Positions 12,988 to 23,428 of a stretch of DNA of 64,000 nucleotides are shown piece by piece (position 1 is the first letter of the stretch; each line of letters begins with the position of its first letter). The stretch covers positions 94,431,461 through 94,495,460 of the forward strand of contig CM044307.1 in NCBI GenBank assembly GCA_024291935.2, given 5' to 3'. The translations under genes were made by a program, and so were the position numbers. The notes beneath the pieces were generated by a model that was given only the letters and a program-made list of their open reading frames with translations, did no database searches and was not told the origin of the DNA. The DNA comes from Okapia johnstoni. Lineage: Eukaryota; Chordata; Mammalia; Artiodactyla; Giraffidae.

Positions 12988-13015
12988 AATCCCACCTAAA
13001 TCAGTGTGTCTATTC

Positions 13016-13533
13016 TCATATATATTTATTAATTCTGTATGTCTCTTTCAACAGAAGTGCATTATACTACACATTCTGATTTTTGAAACATAATTTTAAA
13101 CTTAAAATTTTTTTGAAAATTTTTCTTTAGTTAATCTTCTATGATGTCTTTGACAATTTAATTACAGATACTGATATTATTATTTTCTCTACCTAAAATT
13201 CTCTTTTTCCTGTTATTTTTGGTGCCTATCTCTTTTTATGTTATGAATTTCTCAGCAAATGTCAACATGTTTATACTTTGACTATCTAGTCATTCTGTCA
13301 CATCACTCTTTGACTTTTCTGTATGCTAATTTATCAGAGTCTGATGTCTTCCTTCCTTCCTTTTTAAATTTTTTCTCTTTTCCTTCATTCTTCCTTCCTT
13401 GCTTATTGTCTATTTCCCCTTTCCCTCAACTTAAATGCAAGGTCCTTTCTTATTACCAAAATAGCTTCCTGTAAGTCATGTTAACATTCATATCATTCTG
13501 GTTTTCTGCGACTTCTTTGGTGTTTCATTTCTA
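13016..13533. other. unassigned A/T-rich sequence
   Basis: T-rich and CTTC-rich stretches (13348-13400). No coding signal; a 71-codon frame here is rich in F, S and L because of the pyrimidine tract. Confidence 0.55.
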
Positions 13534-13540
13534 GAGAAAT

Positions 13541-13761
13541 GTGTGCATGTGTGCTAAGTCCTTCAGTCATGTCTGACAGCACGACCCTATGGACCAGAGC
13601 CCACCAGACTGCTCTGTCCAGGGATTCTCCAGGAAAGAATACTGGAGTGGGTTGCCTGCCCTCCTCCAAGGGGTCTTCCAAGCCCAGGGATTGAATACTC
13701 ATCTTTTATGTCTCCTGCATTGGCAGGCGGGTTCTTTACTGCTAGCGCCACGTGGGAAGCT
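13541..13761 (-). mobile_element. Bov-tA SINE, antisense, with target-site duplication
   Basis: On the minus strand it runs from 'gcttcccacgtggcgctagc' to the 'gacttagcacacatgcac' end. GAGAAAT flanks it exactly on both sides (13534-13540 and 13762-13768). Confidence 0.95.
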
Positions 13762-13998
13762 GAGAAATTTCCCTTACATTTGCACAAATGTAGTTGTGTA
13801 TTTAGAAAAAGACAAACACACATATTTAGTTATACCTGCAAACATATTAGTTATACCTGCAATTTTTATATACTTTATATCAGTAAGGATTTGAGAGTAA
13901 GAAGGGGAGTTTTTGACCTATAATATTATCAGAAGTTGAAAATTATCTTTGGTTGTTTTCTAAATGCTATAGAATATGTTGGGACAAATTCTTGTTAT

Positions 13999-15066
13999 CA
14001 GTTCAGTTCAGTTCAGTCCCTCAGTCGTGTCTGACTCTTTACAACCCCGTAAACTGCAGCACGCCAGGCCTCCCTGTGCATCACTAACTTCCTAAATCCA
14101 CCCAAACCCGTGTCCATCGAGTCGATGATGCCATGCAGCCATCTCATCCTCTGTTGTCCCCTTCTCCTCCTGTCCTCAATTTTTCCCAGCATCAGGGTCT
14201 TTTCCAATGAGTCAGCTCTTCGCATCAGGTGGCCTAAGTACTGGAGTTTCAGCTTCAACATCAGTCCTTCCAATGAACACCCAGGACTGATCTCCTTTAG
14301 GATGGACTGGTTGGATCTCCTTGCAGTCCAAGGGACTCTCAAGAGTCTTCTCCAATACCACAGTTTAAAAGCAACAATTCTGCAGCGCTCAGCTTTCCTT
14401 ATAGTCCAACTTTCACATCCATACATGACTACTGGGAAAACCATAGCCTTGACTAGATGGACCTTTGTTGGCAAAGTAATGTCTCTGCTTTTTAATATGC
14501 TATCTAGGTTGGTCATAACCTTCCTTCCAAGGAGTAAGCATCTTTTAATTTCATGGCTGCAGTCACCATCTGCAGTGATTTTGGAGCCCAGAAAAATAAA
14601 GTCAGCCATTGTTTCCACTGTTTCCCCATCTATCTACAATGAAGTAATGGGACCAGATGCCATGATCTTAGTTTTCTGAATGTTAAGTTTTAAGCCAACT
14701 TTTTCACTCTGCTCTTTCACTTTCATCAAGAGGCTCTTTAGCTCTTCTTCACTTTCTGCAATAAGGGTGACGCCATCTGTGTATCTGAGGTTATTGATAT
14801 TTCTCCCAGCAATCTTGATTCCAGCTTGTGCTTCCTCCAGCCCAGCATTTCTCATGATGTACTCTGCATAGAAGTTAAATAAGCAGGGTGACAATATACA
14901 GCCTTGATGTACTCCTTTTCCTATTTGGAACCAGTCTGTTGTTCCATGTATAGTTCTAATTGTTGCTTCCTAACCTGCATACATATTTCTCAAGAGGCAG
15001 GTCAGGTGGTCTGGTATTCCCATCTCTTTCAGAATTTTTCACAGTTTATTGTGATCCACACAGTAA
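13999..15066 (-). mobile_element. BovB LINE, antisense, 5'-truncated (copy 1 of a tandem pair)
   Basis: The plus strand begins with the complement of the BovB 3' tail (a repeated GTTCA motif at 13999-14017). It continues through the C-terminal and reverse-transcriptase coding region to about 15066. The upstream RT motifs and endonuclease are missing. A second, larger BovB in the same orientation follows after 460 bp. Confidence 0.95.
14013..14968 (-). pseudogene. broken BovB ORF2 (RT fingers-palm part and C-terminus)
   Basis: One frame carries the RT region from the 'QGCILSPC' motif to the element's C-terminus. It is broken by stop codons at 14634-14636 and near 14968. The catalytic motif usually written YADD reads YTDG here (about 14779-14790 on the minus strand), so the second aspartate is lost. 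The C-terminal 201 codons after the stop stay open and contain a cysteine-bearing 'MYGCESW' segment typical of the BovB C-terminal region. It cannot code for an active enzyme. Confidence 0.9.
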
Positions 15067-15523
15067 AAACACTTAGGCTCTACTAAGGTTTACAGACTTA
15101 TGTTATATTATAACATAATTTAGAGAGCAAGCTTTATAAGACTCTATTCTATTTTTACATTATTGCCTGAGATAGAGTTAATTTTCCATGGTTTTCTACA
15201 GATTGTATTTCAAAAGTTAAACAGAAGTTAAGGAAATGTACACACACTCCAGAAATTGCTGTTAGGTTGTCTAATGCTTTGTGTTAGATTAAATTTCTCT
15301 GTGAATCATTAAATGAAACATTTAATACAGGAAGACATGTGCTTCTCTTAAAAACCTGAATATTTAATGTTTTCTTATGACATTACTGAAGAATAACAAG
15401 TTTTTTGTTGTTGTTGGGAAAAAAATTTTGGAATTAAGTAATAAAAAATATAATAAGAAATTTTGATTTTAGAAATAAATAATTTAATATCTGGATAGTG
15501 TATTTTGGAGAAGCAGCTTCACC
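15067..15523. other. spacer between two BovB copies
   Basis: A/T-rich, unassigned sequence of about 460 bp. It has no coding signal. Confidence 0.6.
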
Positions 15524-17280
15524 TTCAGTTCAGTTCAGTCCAGTCACTCAGTCATGTCCGACTCTGCAACCCCATGAACTGCAGCACGCCAGGCCTCCCT
15601 GTCTATCACCAACCGCCGGAGTTTACCCGAACCCATGTCCATAGAGTCAGGGATGCCATCCAACCATCTCATCCTCCGTTGTCCCCTTCTCCTCCTGCCC
15701 CCAATCCTACTGAGCATTAGGGTCTTTTCCAAGGAGTCAACCCTTCGCATGAGGTGGCCAAAGTATTGGAGTTTCAGCTTCAACATCAGTCCTTCCAATG
15801 AACACCCAGGACTGATCTCCTTCAGGATGGATTGATCGGATCTCCTTGCAGTCCAAGGGACTCTCAAGAGTCTTCTCCAACACCACAGTTCAAAAGCATC
15901 AATTCTGTGGCGCTCAGCTTTCTTCACCATCCAACTCTCACATCCATACATGACCACTGGAAAAACCACAGCCTTGACTAGATGGACTTTTGTTGGCAAA
16001 GTAATGTCTCTGCTTTTAAATATACTATCTAGATTGGCCAAAACCTTCCTTCCAAGGAGTAAGCGTCTTTTAATTTCATGGCTGCAATCACCATCAGCAG
16101 TGATTTTGGAGCCCAAAAATATAAAGTCTGACACTGTTTGCACTGTTTCCCCATCTATTTGCCATGAAGTGGTGGGACCAGATGCCATGATCTTAGTTTT
16201 CTGAATGTTGAGCTTTAAGCCAACTTTTTCACTCTCCTCTTTCACTTTCATCAAGAGGCTCTTTAGTTCTTCTTCACTTTCTGCCATAAGGGTGGTGTCA
16301 TTTGCATATCTGAGGTTATTGATATTTCTCCTGGCAATCTTGATTCCAGCTTGTGTTTCTTCCAGCCCAGTGTTTCTCATGATGTACTCTGCATAGAAGT
16401 TAAATAAGCAGAGTGACAATATACAGCTTTGACGTACTCCGTTTCTTATTTGGAACCAGTCTGTTGTTCCATGTCCAGTTCTAACTGTTGCTTCCAGACC
16501 TGCATACAGGTTTGTCAAGAGACAGGTCAGATGGTCTGCTATTCCCATCTCTTTCAGAATTTTCCACAGTTTATTGTGATCCACACAGTCAAAGGCTTTG
16601 GCATAGTCAATAAAGCAGAAATAGATGTTTTTCTGGAACTCTCTTGCTTTTTAGATGATCCAGTGGATATTAGCAATTTGATCTCTGGTTCCTCTGCCTT
16701 TTCTAAAACTAGCTTGAACATCTGGAAGTTCATGGTTCGCGTATTGCTGAAGCCTGGCTTGGAGAATTTTGAGCATTACTTTGCTAGCATGTGAGATGAG
16801 TGCAATTGTGCAGTAATTTGAGCATTCATTGGCATTGCCTTTCTTTGGGATTGGAATGAAAACTGGCCTTTTCCAGTCCTGTGGCCACTGCTGAGTTTTC
16901 CAGATTTGCTGACATATTGAGTGCAGCACTTTCACAGCATCATCTTTCAGGATTTGAAATAGCTCAACTAGAATTCCATCACTTGCACCAGCTTTGTTCG
17001 TAGTGATGCTTTCTAAGGCCCACTTGACTTCACATTCCAGGATGTCTGGCTCTAGGTGAGTGATCACACCATCGTGATTATCTGGGTCGTGAAGATCTTT
17101 TTTGTACAGTTCTTCTGTATACTCTTGCCACCTCTTCTTAATATCTTCTGCTTCTGTTAGGTCCATACAATTTCTGTCCTTTATCGAGCCTATCTTTGCA
17201 TGAAATATTCCTTTGGTATCTCTAGTTTTCTTGAAGAGATCTCTAGTCTTTCCCAATCTGTTGTTTTCCTCTATTTCTTT
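15524..17280 (-). mobile_element. BovB LINE, antisense, 5'-truncated (copy 2 of a tandem pair)
   Basis: It runs from the BovB 3' tail (GTTCA repeat at 15524-15539) through the whole reverse-transcriptase and C-terminal region to the end of the endonuclease-RT linker, about 1.76 kb. The endonuclease domain is absent. A TTTAA microsatellite with flanking 16-bp repeats follows its truncated 5' end. Confidence 0.95.
15544..17279 (-). pseudogene. near-intact BovB ORF2 reverse-transcriptase frame with one nonsense codon
   Basis: One minus-strand frame stays open for about 570 codons except for a single TAA at 16651-16653. From N to C it holds the linker with 'KKRWQEYTEELY', the 'IPIPKKGN' segment, the 'SFRKGRGTRDQI' segment, motif A with 'FIDYAKAFD' (both aspartates present), motif B, and motif C, which reads YAND instead of YADD (about 16300-16311). 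The C-terminal region with 'MYGCESW' ends at 15544. The first motif C aspartate needed for catalysis is therefore missing even apart from the stop. The endonuclease is also missing, so this is a dead but well-preserved copy. Confidence 0.9.
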
Positions 17281-17332
17281 AATTCTCTCATTTAATTTAA
17301 TTTAAATTTAATTTAATTTAATTCTCTCATTT
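17278..17332. repeat. TTTAA microsatellite flanked by 16-bp direct repeats
   Basis: TTTAATTCTCTCATTT occurs at 17278-17293 and again at 17317-17332, with a run of imperfect TTTAA units between. It lies exactly at the truncated 5' end of the BovB copy. Confidence 0.85.
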
Positions 17333-18264
17333 GAACAATGATGAAGATGAATAAGATATTCATCAGCATGGTTGAAAAATCACAGTGATTATGTTTTCTG
17401 TGATCAAATGTATTCAAGATCCCTTGTGGCTTCCTCATGACCTAACTCTGATGACTCTGCTATTCATTATCCATTATATAATGTTTCTATACCCTTGAAA
17501 GGGCATGTGAGTTTGAACTCTTAGCCATTTTTATTAGTTTCTTTTGGTGTCTAAAGATTTCCTCATTTCACAGTTCTCTTGATTGACAAAGTGTTTGAAA
17601 ATATTTCTAGAGAAACTTTATTTTCATGAGAACAGAAAAAATAAGACTATAAGTTTCTAAATTATTCTAAGTATAAGTTTCTAAGTTATTCTGGCTAATC
17701 TAAAAGACAGCCTTACAGGAAGGAGGTATTTATTCCTCGTTCCTGTGCTTACTCAAGTAATTATTTGCAAAATGGTATATTATATATACTGATATATTAG
17801 AGAATGTTTAGATATATTAGAAGAAATCAACAAGAGAACTCTTTAAAATTCAGGACTCCAGACTTTTTACAAATCTTCATAGTTCAAAATAAACATATTT
17901 TGGCTGTTCTTTAAGGGCAATAAAATTCCCAGGAAAGTTTTAGTACCTTATATGCTACCTAAACAGAAAGCTAATATTGCTATTTTTATTTTTTTAGCTG
18001 ATTTGAGCAAGATAAAAACACATGAATACCCCTTGTCAATGGTTTACCCAGCCTGTTCCTGAATTGCCACCATAAAAATGAGGTGCAAGTCCTAAGGACT
18101 GAGGAGGGGAGCACAGTCTCCCCAGCTATGTTCTCCATCATTTCACTCAAAGGACAATCTAAGAAATCCTCTCACATAAGCAAATTGGTATGCTTGCCAT
18201 GTAAGTGCAGCTCTGACACATTCTTTAGGCCCCAAATGCTGAGGCTAAGTTTTACTTATATCTC
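17333..18264. other. unassigned non-coding sequence
   Basis: A/T-rich, with a TATA-rich patch near 17775-17830. There is no recognisable repeat and no convincing frame. Confidence 0.55.
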
Positions 18265-18380
18265 TTCCATTTAACCCCTATATGACTTTGGGAAAGTTAC
18301 TTAATTTTCTGTTTCCTCACCTCTAAAATAAGGATAATGTTAACACGTACCTCATGGCATTAAGTTTATAATGCATATGT
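18265..18380 (+). mobile_element. MIR SINE remnant
   Basis: The conserved MIR core is clear: 'tatatgactttgggaaagttacttaattttctgtttcctcacctc' in spirit (split across 18277-18325), then 'ataaggataatgttaacacg' and 'cctcatggcatt'. Confidence 0.75.
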
Positions 18381-18419
18381 CCCCAGTTACTTTATATTGG
18401 CTATTGATATTTTAAAATA

Positions 18420-18550
18420 GCTATCCTTAGAAATGATGAGGACATAAGGAGAAAAATAAATTGCCTAGGATTATACAACTAGCAAGGGAAGAATCAGAAT
18501 GTGAAATTCAGTGTGTCTGATTCTAGAACTTATTCTCTCAAACACTATAT
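18420..18550 (-). mobile_element. MIR SINE remnant, antisense
   Basis: The complement of MIR shows as 'aaattgcctaggattatac', 'aactagcaagggaagaatc' and 'gtgtctgattctagaac'. It lies immediately before the antisense L2. Confidence 0.65.
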
Positions 18551-18554
18551 TATT

Positions 18555-20000
18555 TTTATTCATTTATTTAATAAACATTTTTTGTGCTGATTACTTGCCA
18601 TATTTAGGACCTTGAAAATTCAATGGTGAGCAAATTAAAATTTCATTCTAATGGAGGTTACTAATAAAAGATCAAATTGTTAATAGATATTCAATTAAAA
18701 CTGAAATAAGTACTCAGAAGGGAGGACATATAATTCCATAAGAGATAAAATAAACCAGCTTCATTTAGGTTGTGAGATTTAAAAGTATTTCCCCAGGAAA
18801 GGAAGATCAAAAGGGTAAGGCTAAAGATGACAACAAGGTCCAGATCACACAGAGCTTATAAAAGAAATGCTAAGAGCTTGCTCCTAAGGGCAATACAAAG
18901 TTGTTGAAGAGTTTTAAGAAAGTGATCTGATCAAATTTGTTGTTGGAAAATTCACTGTTTAGAGAATGGTGGGAGGAGACCCAAAACCAATAAAGGAAAA
19001 GCAATTTGTAGGCTGAAAAATAATAGTAATGATAATAATAATAATTTTATATTTATTATGAATATCATCCAAGAAAAAAAGAAGAATGGCTTGGATAAGT
19101 GCTGATTGCAGAGGAGATAGCAATATGGATGTATGGATGACTAACTTGGATGACTAACTTAAAGGATTTAATGATCAATTAAATATGGGAAGATCAGAGA
19201 AAGGCGATAATAGGAATGACTGTGAGGTTTCTGGCTTTGCCTCTAGAGGATAACTGTGCTATAGTCCATCAGTGGGAGAGAACCAAGGTTTTGAAGGAGA
19301 ATAATGTGCTCAATCACAGGTATCAGGTGTTCAAAATGCTTATGATATCCAAATAAAGATGTTGAGAGGTGGTTGAATGTTTGACCCTGAGGAGAGGTCT
19401 GGCTGGAACTCCAAAGATGCAAAATGAGAGTTGTCAGCCCTTGGATGGTGACTAGAGCTATGGATATGCATTTTTAGAGACAGAGTTAGAAGAAAAGATA
19501 TGTCTTATTTTTTAGATTTGTTTTTTGATATGAGCCATTTTTAAGTTTTTATTGAATTTATTACAAATTTATTTCTGTTTCTGTTTTGGTTTTGGCCAAG
19601 AGGCATGTGGAATCTTAGCTCCCTGATCAGGGATCAGGCCTGCACTGCTTGCATTGGAAGGCAAACTGCTGGACTACCACAGAAGTACCAATCCCTGAAT
19701 CTTGAGAAATTGCAACATTAAATAGGAAGAACTAAAAGAATGAACATAAATGAGATTAAAAGAGAACAGAAAAAATGAGGGAGAACAGAAATATATTAAT
19801 AATTGAGAAACCGAGAGAGGGTGATGTCATAGAAACCAAGAAGAGAAGGAAAATATCAGAGACAATAGAAATAATTGAGTGGTCTACAGATGAGGACAGA
19901 AAAATATTTATTGACTCCCAAGATATTAGTCTCACCATGAGTGAGATAGTTAATTTTCACTGTAGAAAAGACAAGGAAAGCCAGTTTGGAATAGACTGAA
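18555..20000 (-). mobile_element. long antisense L2 LINE, split by a CHR-2 SINE
   Basis: The plus strand starts with the complement of the L2 3' end ('attcatttatttaataaac' near 18558). It keeps L2 landmarks in order, such as 'gttttaagaaagtgatctgatc' near 18910, 'ggtttctggctttgcctc' near 19227, 'gatatccaaataaagatgttgag' near 19345 and 'agaggtctggctgg' near 19394. A SINE interrupts at about 19545-19692. The far end is uncertain. Confidence 0.65.
19545..19692 (-). mobile_element. CHR-2-type SINE, antisense
   Basis: The complement of a CHR-2 SINE: 'attttggccaagaggcatgtgg'-like body, 'tccctgatcagggatcaggcc' (the tRNA-like B-box region) and 'ggactaccacagaagtacc' at its head end. Its T-rich tail lies at 19545-19590. 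Confidence 0.7.
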
Positions 20001-21251
20001 GAAGGATGAGCCAAAGTAAAGGAGATGAAACTATGAACAGTTCTTTCTAGAAGTTAGATGAAAGGTAAAGAAGAGTATAGTGATAAGCTAGAGGCAAATA
20101 GGGGGTTGAAGCACGATTTGGGTAATTGTGAGCTAGAGAGAGGGATCCAGTTTCATAAATAGGGATTAGAAGTAATCCTGAATATAAGCAACCTTGAAAT
20201 ACAACAGTGAATAGATCTCAAAGCACCGGTGAAAGAGCTGTGATAGAGAGATGGCATTGCTTCTAGTGTAACAGGAGGGAAGAAAACATCATATGCCTAC
20301 ATTAGTAGGCTTGTAAATTTCATGTTCTGTAGGAGCAAACTGAGGGAATCCTTGTCAGATGGCTGAAATTTTCTGTTTACTATTGTTTCCCTAAAAATAA
20401 ACTTGCTGCCTTTTAAGATTTACAATAAAGTTACTATTTCTTTTCTTTTCTTTCTTTTTTTTTTTTTGGTTAGCATGTGTGCCTATAAATGACTAAAGCT
20501 ACTGTCTGTGGTATTTAAATTGTGTTACTGATTGAGCAAAGTTAGCCTGAAGACTTAGGGTAAAAGTTTGCATGCTAAAATCAATAATAAAGGCTAGATC
20601 TAGGTTTGGTTTAATGGAAAGGATCACTGCTTTGTAAAAGAGCTTTTGAAAGTAGAAATTTTACACTGGAAAAGAGAAGTTTATTTTTAGCAAAAAAATA
20701 ATCTTTCCTCCCAGCAGATTCTGCAACTCTGATACGATCCATCATAGACACAATTACATGTAGTCGTTCTTAATTTCTCCCCTTTTCTGTAATTATAGGA
20801 AAATTTGGAAATAGAGATTTCTACTGTGGCAATTCATTTATTTTCAGAAATATGTACTTGTTCATGAATTAAAAAATTTTCAACTATACCTAATGAAAAT
20901 CTCTCCAAATCATTTGGAATAGTTCTAATTTATTCTTTTTTAATATTTCAGAGTGAGGTTTGTACCATAAATTATTCAGTTATCCTTCTATTGATGGTGA
21001 TTAAAATTTTTGCTGATTTTTAAAAAAAATTTTTGCTTCTATGAACCAATACTGCTAGGATACACTTGTTATGAAACATTTTATACTAGTGTCATTTTAT
21101 ATGTATAAAATGATTCTCAGGAAAGGAGTCTCCAAATTGTGTATGCAATTTTTATTTTAATGGATTTTTTTAGGTTGCAAACCAGCATGGTTGTAGCAAT
21201 TAACACTTTTACCAGCAATACATGAGTATTCTTTTAACCTTGCATCCCTAT
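20001..21251. other. unassigned non-coding sequence
   Basis: Purine-rich up to about 20300, possibly still decayed L2. It is then A/T-rich with a T tract at 20453-20468. No coding signal. Confidence 0.5.
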
Positions 21252-21446
21252 GAAAGGTGGTGATAGTGGTCAAGAATCTGCCTGTCAGTGCAAAGGACAT
21301 AAGAGACACAGGTTCGATCCTTGGACACAGAAATCCACTACAGTATTCTTGCCTGGAGAATCCCATGGACAGAGGAGCCTGGGAGGCTACAGTCCATAGG
21401 GTCACAAAGAGTCAGACACAACTGAAATGACTTAGCACAGCACAGC
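21252..21446 (+). mobile_element. Bov-tA SINE
   Basis: Head 'gtggtcaagaatctgcctg', B-box 'ggttcgatccttgg', body 'cttgcctggagaatcccatg' and end 'cacaactgaaatgacttagc', with a short AGCAC tail. A small internal deletion has removed part of the middle. Confidence 0.95.
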
Positions 21447-21471
21447 ACCCCACCAAATCAAGATGCAAATT

Positions 21472-21598
21472 TCTGGGAATTACCTGGAAGTCCAGTGGTT
21501 AGGGTTTCCTGCTCTTACTGCTGCAGGCTTAGGTTTGATCCCAGGTCAGGAAATTAAAATCCCACAAACTTCACAGAGAGGCCAAAGAAAAAAATGCA
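21472..21598 (+). mobile_element. CHR-2-type SINE
   Basis: Head 'acctggaagtccagtggtta', tRNA-like B-box 'aggtttgatcccagg', body 'aaattaaaatcccacaaac' and a short A-rich tail near 21585-21596. Its 3' part, and what follows, is the second copy of the 209-bp repeat. Confidence 0.75.
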
Positions 21599-21739
21599 AA
21601 GTTTCAAAAGAAATATTAAAAAGGTTATCATATCTAAGATTGACTAAAATATTTCAAAGAATGGAGACTAGTAAAAGACTTGTGAAAATTATTTCTTTGT
21701 ATAAAATTGAACTAAGAGATTCATCCCCAAAGTAAAGGG
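21531..21739 (+). repeat. 209-bp repeat, copy B (partner at 1514-1722)
   Basis: It begins inside the CHR-2 SINE and continues about 150 bp past the SINE tail. The match to copy A is ungapped with 8 transitions. Because this copy has the complete SINE on its 5' side, it is more likely to resemble the source arrangement. Confidence 0.9.
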
Positions 21740-21963
21740 CTGGGGAGTCCCCTCCTCACTTTAGGTCAAAAGAGTGACATCATGAGAACTACCAGGAAAA
21801 GAGTTTCCAGATAAAATACAAAGCATTGAAGATAAAGTTGAATTGCTATTGCAGGTAAACAACACATGACCTTTAAGTAAAAAAGTATGGCCAAAATATT
21901 CCAAGGGACGTATTCCTTGAAAGAGGAGATACAGTAGAGGGTCCAGATTATTGCAACAGATAA

Positions 21964-22172
21964 AGCTTCCCTAGTAGCTTAAATGGTAAAGCACCTGCCT
22001 ACGGTACAGAAGACCTGGGTTCAATCACTGGATCAGGAAGATCTCCTGGAGAAGGAAACGGCAACCTACTCTAGTATTCTTGCCTGGAGAATTCCATGGA
22101 AAGAGAAGTCTGGTGGGCTATAGTCCATGGGGTCACAAAAAGTCAGACACGGCTGAATGACTAAAACACACA
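21964..22172 (+). mobile_element. Bov-tA SINE
   Basis: Complete: 'agcttccctagtagcttaaa', 'gacctgggttcaatcactgg', 'ggagaaggaaacggcaacc' and 'gtcagacacggctgaatgac', ending in an ACACA tail. Confidence 0.95.
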
Positions 22173-22249
22173 AATGAACTCGGAAGAGAGGCTGAGCCCC
22201 CAGGATAGTTGAAGATCTTAGATAAAGGGCAGTCCAAGATGTAAGCTTT

Positions 22250-22700
22250 GAAGGAAGAATAGGCCTTGGGAGGTTTTACATCAAAAATAATTTTTAGGCA
22301 GAGTGTGGACTGAGAAAATGGAGATGTAACCATGTGTTTTGTATTCAGGAAATAAAAATGGATGGAGCTTAAACAAAATATTGAAGAAGTTTGAAATTTA
22401 TATGGTAACTTTCAAAGGATTTGATAAAGGGAATGACTTGCACAAGGTAGATATAATTTTTTTTTTTTTTCTTCAGAAGTTTTGAACTGGTAGAATACAA
22501 GAACAAGGGGTTAGAAGCAGCTGCAGCAGTAGCAGCTAAGAGAGATTCAAGAACCCTGGAAGAAGTGGTTAATGATTTGGATACAGCAGTTATGTAAAAG
22601 AGAAGGAATTCATATGAGAAGCTCTACAACAAAGGAAGAATAGACTAACGGATGGCAAAAGAGGGAGAAGGAAGGCTGGCAAGATGACTTGGAACCAGGG
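22250..22700 (-). mobile_element. L2-like LINE remnant, antisense
   Basis: L2 landmarks read in complement: 'ggatttgataaagggaatgac' near 22418, 'ttagaagcagctgcagcag' near 22510 and 'agaagtggttaatgatttgg' near 22561. A T tract at 22449-22462 sits inside it. Confidence 0.5.
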
Positions 22701-23428
22701 GAAATGAAGAGTTTATTTGCATAAATAGGACAATTCACATGGTGCACTTAATAGAATAAAAACATGAATAAAATGTGTAGACTTAGAGATCCTTTCATAC
22801 TTGATCCAAAATATTTTGCAAGTAAATTTGATATTATATCTACGAAAATTTTAAACTCTTCCAAATTAATTTTTTAAAATAAGAATACTTTTTTTTTGCT
22901 GTATAATTCCATTTATTATTTTTTTCCTTGTTGGCTATTTATTTTAAATACAGCAATGTTTACGTGTCAACCCTAAACTCCCTAACTATCTAAAGTTAAA
23001 TACAGCTGTCTTTTCCTTCTGTTCTTTTCTAATAATTCTGTTATTTTTAGTTCTCACTCAACAGGCAAAGCAATAACTTCAGTAACATAGATATTATATA
23101 AGAGGCTAGATTTTGCTGAAAATAATGTTTGTGATAGGTTGTATTAGTTAAATATTGATTCAAAGACTAATTAGTGACTTAAACATGACAGAAGATTTGC
23201 ATCTCTGCTGCCTAGGATTGTACACAGTGGGATTTGGAAGCGGTGCTTTTACATCATCAGCAGAGATTCCATCCCTGGCTCTAAGGTGACCAGTCCAGTT
23301 GCGGCTACTTCCTAGGCCTAGGAAGGGTGAAAAGAGTAAGTGAAAGGTAAGTAGCTTCCTTTTAAGAGTGTGACCTGAGAGTTGCTCGCATGCCATTGGT
23401 TAACACTTTGTCACATGATTTGGGAAAT
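22701..23428. other. unassigned non-coding sequence
   Basis: A/T-rich to about 23150, then a more mixed block. No coding signal and no repeat that I recognise. Confidence 0.5.

Larger units (their letters stand above)
11381..13015 (-). mobile_element. L1 3' end, antisense, host of two later insertions
   Basis: The complement of an L1 3' UTR and late ORF2 is visible: 'attaagatataattgattctg' near 11390, 'cttatctcacttggcgcaat' near 11776, 'aacctccacattatttttc' near 12329, 'cattttcctgatgataagtg' near 12490 and 'tgatataatcccac' near 12762, resuming after 12988. A BovB fragment (11938-12287) and a Bov-tA (12778-12987) interrupt it, and the L1 reads on across both. Confidence 0.85.

Noticed and set aside
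13589..13894. 101-codon plus-strand frame
   Set aside because: Translation of an antisense Bov-tA plus flank. The same kind of frame recurs in other copies of the SINE.
14110..14679. 189-codon plus-strand frame
   Set aside because: It is the antisense shadow of the BovB ORF2 remnant on the minus strand.
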